64,000 nt of DNA from Dehalococcoidia bacterium (lineage in GTDB: Bacteria; Chloroflexota; Dehalococcoidia; Bin125), in NCBI GenBank assembly GCA_022828105.1, contig JAJEJC010000008.1, positions 248,001-312,000 on the forward strand. Direction: 5' to 3'. The notes under the pieces were generated by a model, which did no database searches, was not told the origin of the DNA, and worked only from the letters and a program-made list of their open reading frames with translations. Made by a program: the position numbers and the translations under genes. Positions 61,997 through 64,000 of the stretch are shown here, piece after piece (position 1 is the stretch's first letter; each line of letters begins with the position of its first letter).

Positions 61997-62625
61997 CGCA
62001 GCGAGCAGTGCTCTTCGACTTCGGCGGCGTCCTGATCCGCATGGACTGGGACGGGTACGACGAGTTCGGCAAGCGCTGGAATCTGCCGCCAGGCACGCTG
62101 GTCGACGCCTTCTACCGCACGCCCGAATGGCACGCCATCGAGACCGGCCGCGGCAACTGGGAGACCTGGCAACGCGGCGTCGAGCAAAGCCTCGCGCCGT
62201 ACCTGCAGGGCGATGCCGCGACCGAAGTCCAGAGCCTGCTTGACGCCTGGTACGCCCAACCCTGGCAGTACCACCATCCCAACTTCGAGCTCGCCCGCGA
62301 CCTCCAGGCCGCCGGACACAAGATCGGCGTCCTCTCCAATGCCCCCGACGACCTGCGCGACCGCTTCCTCAGCAACCTCCCGGTCGAGGTCGACTGGGAC
62401 GCGATCGTCGTCTCGGGCGAAATCGGCATGCGCAAGCCCGATCCCGGCATCTTCCACCACGCGGCCGAGGCGATCGGCGTCGCTCCCGAGCACTGCTTCT
62501 TCATCGACGACCTGGAGGAAAATGTGCTCGGCGCGCAGGCGGTCGGAATGAGCGGCTACCACTTCACCAGGAACAACTACCGGGCGCTCAGGATCGCGCT
62601 GCGGGCATCCGGTATCGACAGCTAG
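61993..62625 (+). CDS. HAD-superfamily hydrolase (subfamily IA)
   Basis: The 210-residue protein has motif I as FDFGGVLIRMD (nucleophile Asp, with Gly in place of the usual second Asp), motif II LSNAP, motif III Lys in MRKPDPGIF and motif IV FIDDLEENV. Gly at the second position occurs in the YihX-like branch, which still acts on phosphosugars. It may dephosphorylate a sugar phosphate in the pathway of the overlapping glycosyltransferase. Its stop overlaps the aquaporin stop in CTAG. Confidence 0.9.
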   Translation: MTQRAVLFDFGGVLIRMDWDGYDEFGKRWNLPPGTLVDAFYRTPEWHAIETGRGNWETWQRGVEQSLAPYLQGDAATEVQSLLDAWYAQPWQYHHPNFELARDLQAAGHKIGVLSNAPDDLRDRFLSNLPVEVDWDAIVVSGEIGMRKPDPGIFHHAAEAIGVAPEHCFFIDDLEENVLGAQAVGMSGYHFTRNNYRALRIALRASGIDS

Positions 62626-63389
62626 CCGCCCTCGGGCGCACCCCGATCGCGCAACAGCGCAAAGAACACCGACGCAAACACCGCGCCCAGACTCGGCGCG
62701 ACCCAGTAGACCCAGTGGTTGTCCCAGAACCAGGCGATGGCAGCCGGACCGAACGCGCGGGCCGGATTCATCGACGCGCCCGAGACCGAGCCGGCCATCG
62801 TCACTGCCGCCGCCACGTACAGACCCACAGCAATCGCGAACACGGTCGCGCCGCGGCCCCGGTCGGCCAGCATCAGGATCGCGTAGACCAGGAAAAACGT
62901 GATCACGATCTCCGTGCCGAAGGCCTGGATCACGGGGCCGGTGCTGAAGTTGGCGCCCAACCAGGACTCGCCCTCGCCCGTGTGATTGCGGAACAGCCCG
63001 TGCATCACCGACGACGCGATCAACGCGCCCACTAACTGCGCGCCCACGTACGGCGCGAGCTTGCGTCCCGGTAGTTTGCCCGTCAGCCACAGTCCCAGCG
63101 AGACCGCCGGATTCAGATGCGCGCCCGAGACCGCCCAGAAGGCGAAGATCATCACCGCCACGCCGAACCCGTTGACCAGCCCCACACCCAGCGCGCCCAG
63201 CGATCCGCCCGACCACCAGTTGACGTGCGCCGATCCGGCGCAGAACAATACCAGGCCGAACGTGCCCAGCACCTCCGCCATCAGTTGCCTGGCGCCGGCC
63301 TGGTTGCTCGCGCGGTCAAGCCTCAGCCGTCCCAGCAGCGGACTCGCCGCACGGACGACAGGAGCCAATGCCCGTTCAATCGGACTCAT
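62622..63389 (-). CDS. Aquaporin / glycerol facilitator (MIP family)
   Basis: The 255-residue protein has six membrane helices and two half-helices with the NPA boxes: SGAHLNPAVSLGLW and SGASMNPARAFGPA. Arg follows the second NPA as in water-selective channels. An N-terminal extension of about 35 polar residues precedes the first helix. It passes water and perhaps small neutral solutes. The selectivity filter has not been modelled. Confidence 0.92.
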   Translation of the reverse strand: MSPIERALAPVVRAASPLLGRLRLDRASNQAGARQLMAEVLGTFGLVLFCAGSAHVNWWSGGSLGALGVGLVNGFGVAVMIFAFWAVSGAHLNPAVSLGLWLTGKLPGRKLAPYVGAQLVGALIASSVMHGLFRNHTGEGESWLGANFSTGPVIQAFGTEIVITFFLVYAILMLADRGRGATVFAIAVGLYVAAAVTMAGSVSGASMNPARAFGPAAIAWFWDNHWVYWVAPSLGAVFASVFFALLRDRGAPEGG

Positions 63390-63479
63390 GATCGAAGCCT
63401 CCTGCCGACATCATGAATTCGACCGAAACGCTAACAGTCGACCGCCAACCTCCGGTGTGCGCGCTGTTAAGGTTGAGCC

Positions 63480-64000
63480 ATGCCAAATCGACTCGCCGGG
63501 GAGACCTCTCCCTACCTGCTGCAACACGCCAACAATCCCGTGGACTGGTATCCGTGGGGCGACGAAGCCTGGGCTCGCGCCCGCGCCGAGGACAAGCCCG
63601 TCCTGGTCAGCGTCGGTTACGCCGCCTGCCACTGGTGCCACGTGATGGAGCGCGAATCGTTCGAGGACGAACAGATCGCCGCGCTTCAAAACGAACTCGT
63701 CGTCAGCATCAAGGTCGACCGCGAAGAACGTCCCGACGTGGACGAGATCTACATGGACGCCCAGCAGATGCTGCACGGGCACGGCGGCTGGCCGCTCAAT
63801 GTCTTTTGCACGCCCGACGGCCGTCCCTTCTTCGGCGGCACCTACTTCCCGCCTCAGCGCCGGACCGGCATGCCCGGCTGGACCGACGTGCTGCGGGGCG
63901 TCGCCCGCGCCTTCCGCGAGCAGCGCGACCAGGTCGAACAGCAGGCCACGCAGCTCACCCAGCACCTCAACCTGCGGGTCGAGCTGGCCGGCGAGGAGTT
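63480..64000 (+). CDS. Thioredoxin-domain protein, YyaL/DUF255 family (runs off the window)
   Basis: The frame is open from ATG 63480 to the window end (173 codons). It begins [20 protein letters not shown], then [36 protein letters not shown] and FGGTYFPP, the N-terminal part of the DUF255/SPATA20-type family. The full proteins are about 650-700 residues with a helical glycosidase-like C-terminal domain that is outside this window. The CHWC pair may be redox-active. The function of the family is not settled. Confidence 0.9.
   Translation, partial: MPNRLAGETSPYLLQHANNPVDWYPWGDEAWARARAEDKPVLVSVGYAACHWCHVMERESFEDEQIAALQNELVVSIKVDREERPDVDEIYMDAQQMLHGHGGWPLNVFCTPDGRPFFGGTYFPPQRRTGMPGWTDVLRGVARAFREQRDQVEQQATQLTQHLNLRVELAGEE

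Overview
The window is high-GC, densely coded bacterial chromosome with no gap above 300 bases between genes and no rRNA, tRNA, CRISPR array or transposase gene that I could find. The gene set suggests an aerobic, heterotrophic member of the Chloroflexota: an A2-type cytochrome c oxidase with cytochrome c fused to subunit II, CaiB/BaiF CoA-transferases, a luciferase-like (LLM) oxidoreductase, acyl-CoA dehydrogenase, MaoC-like hot-dog proteins and many LysM/M23 cell-wall proteins. The phylum call is inference; a high-GC actinobacterium is the main alternative.

Layout. 0-3.4 kb (minus): the start of a P-type cation ATPase and a three-gene Zn/Mn-type metal ABC importer whose promoter region holds a 24-bp inverted repeat. 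3.4-7.5 kb (minus): a degradation cluster of two paralogous SDR dehydrogenases, an HpaB-type flavin monooxygenase and a VOC protein. 7.6-9.8 kb (minus): an APH-fold protein with a broken catalytic loop and a membrane-anchored M23 peptidase. 10-16.2 kb (plus): cupin, ECF-like sigma and RskA-like anti-sigma, then acyl-CoA dehydrogenase, glutamate dehydrogenase, a small membrane protein, an HhH-GPD protein and an LLM oxidoreductase. 16.2-17.7 kb: an accessory island with copies of a palindromic three-way-junction repeat, an MntA/HepT toxin-antitoxin pair whose HepT carries an in-frame TAG, and an unrecognised acidic-tailed protein. 17.7-21.4 kb (plus): PAC2, MBL-fold and DinB-like proteins and three hot-dog proteins. 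21.4-25.5 kb (minus): PmbA/TldD and a CoA-transferase.

26-35.8 kb holds two LysM proteins around a crotonase, NAD synthetase, a DrrAB-like ABC exporter and a thioredoxin-fold lipoprotein. 35.8-44 kb (minus) is a terminal-oxidase locus, first to last transcribed: a fusion protein with duplicated membrane modules, ctaC, ctaD, ctaE, ctaG, ctaA, ctaB, preceded by citrate synthase. 45.3-51.6 kb: a GreA protein with an N-terminal integrase-like domain, RsmG, and three tandem MFS paralogues. 51.6-58.2 kb (minus): response regulator, histidine kinase, lipoprotein, PAP2 protein, flippase-like protein and a second CoA-transferase. 58.3-64 kb: Eis-like acetyltransferase, DapA-family lyase, glycosyltransferase plus HAD phosphatase, aquaporin and the start of a YyaL-type thioredoxin-domain protein.

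The best leads for undescribed biology are the three-way-junction repeat with compensated base changes, the oxidase operon with unusual fusions and a large insertion in the CuA domain, the GreA fusion, the sigma factor lacking its DNA-recognition helix, and enzyme paralogues that keep their fold but have lost canonical catalytic residues (SDR pair, MaoC-like pair, APH-like protein).
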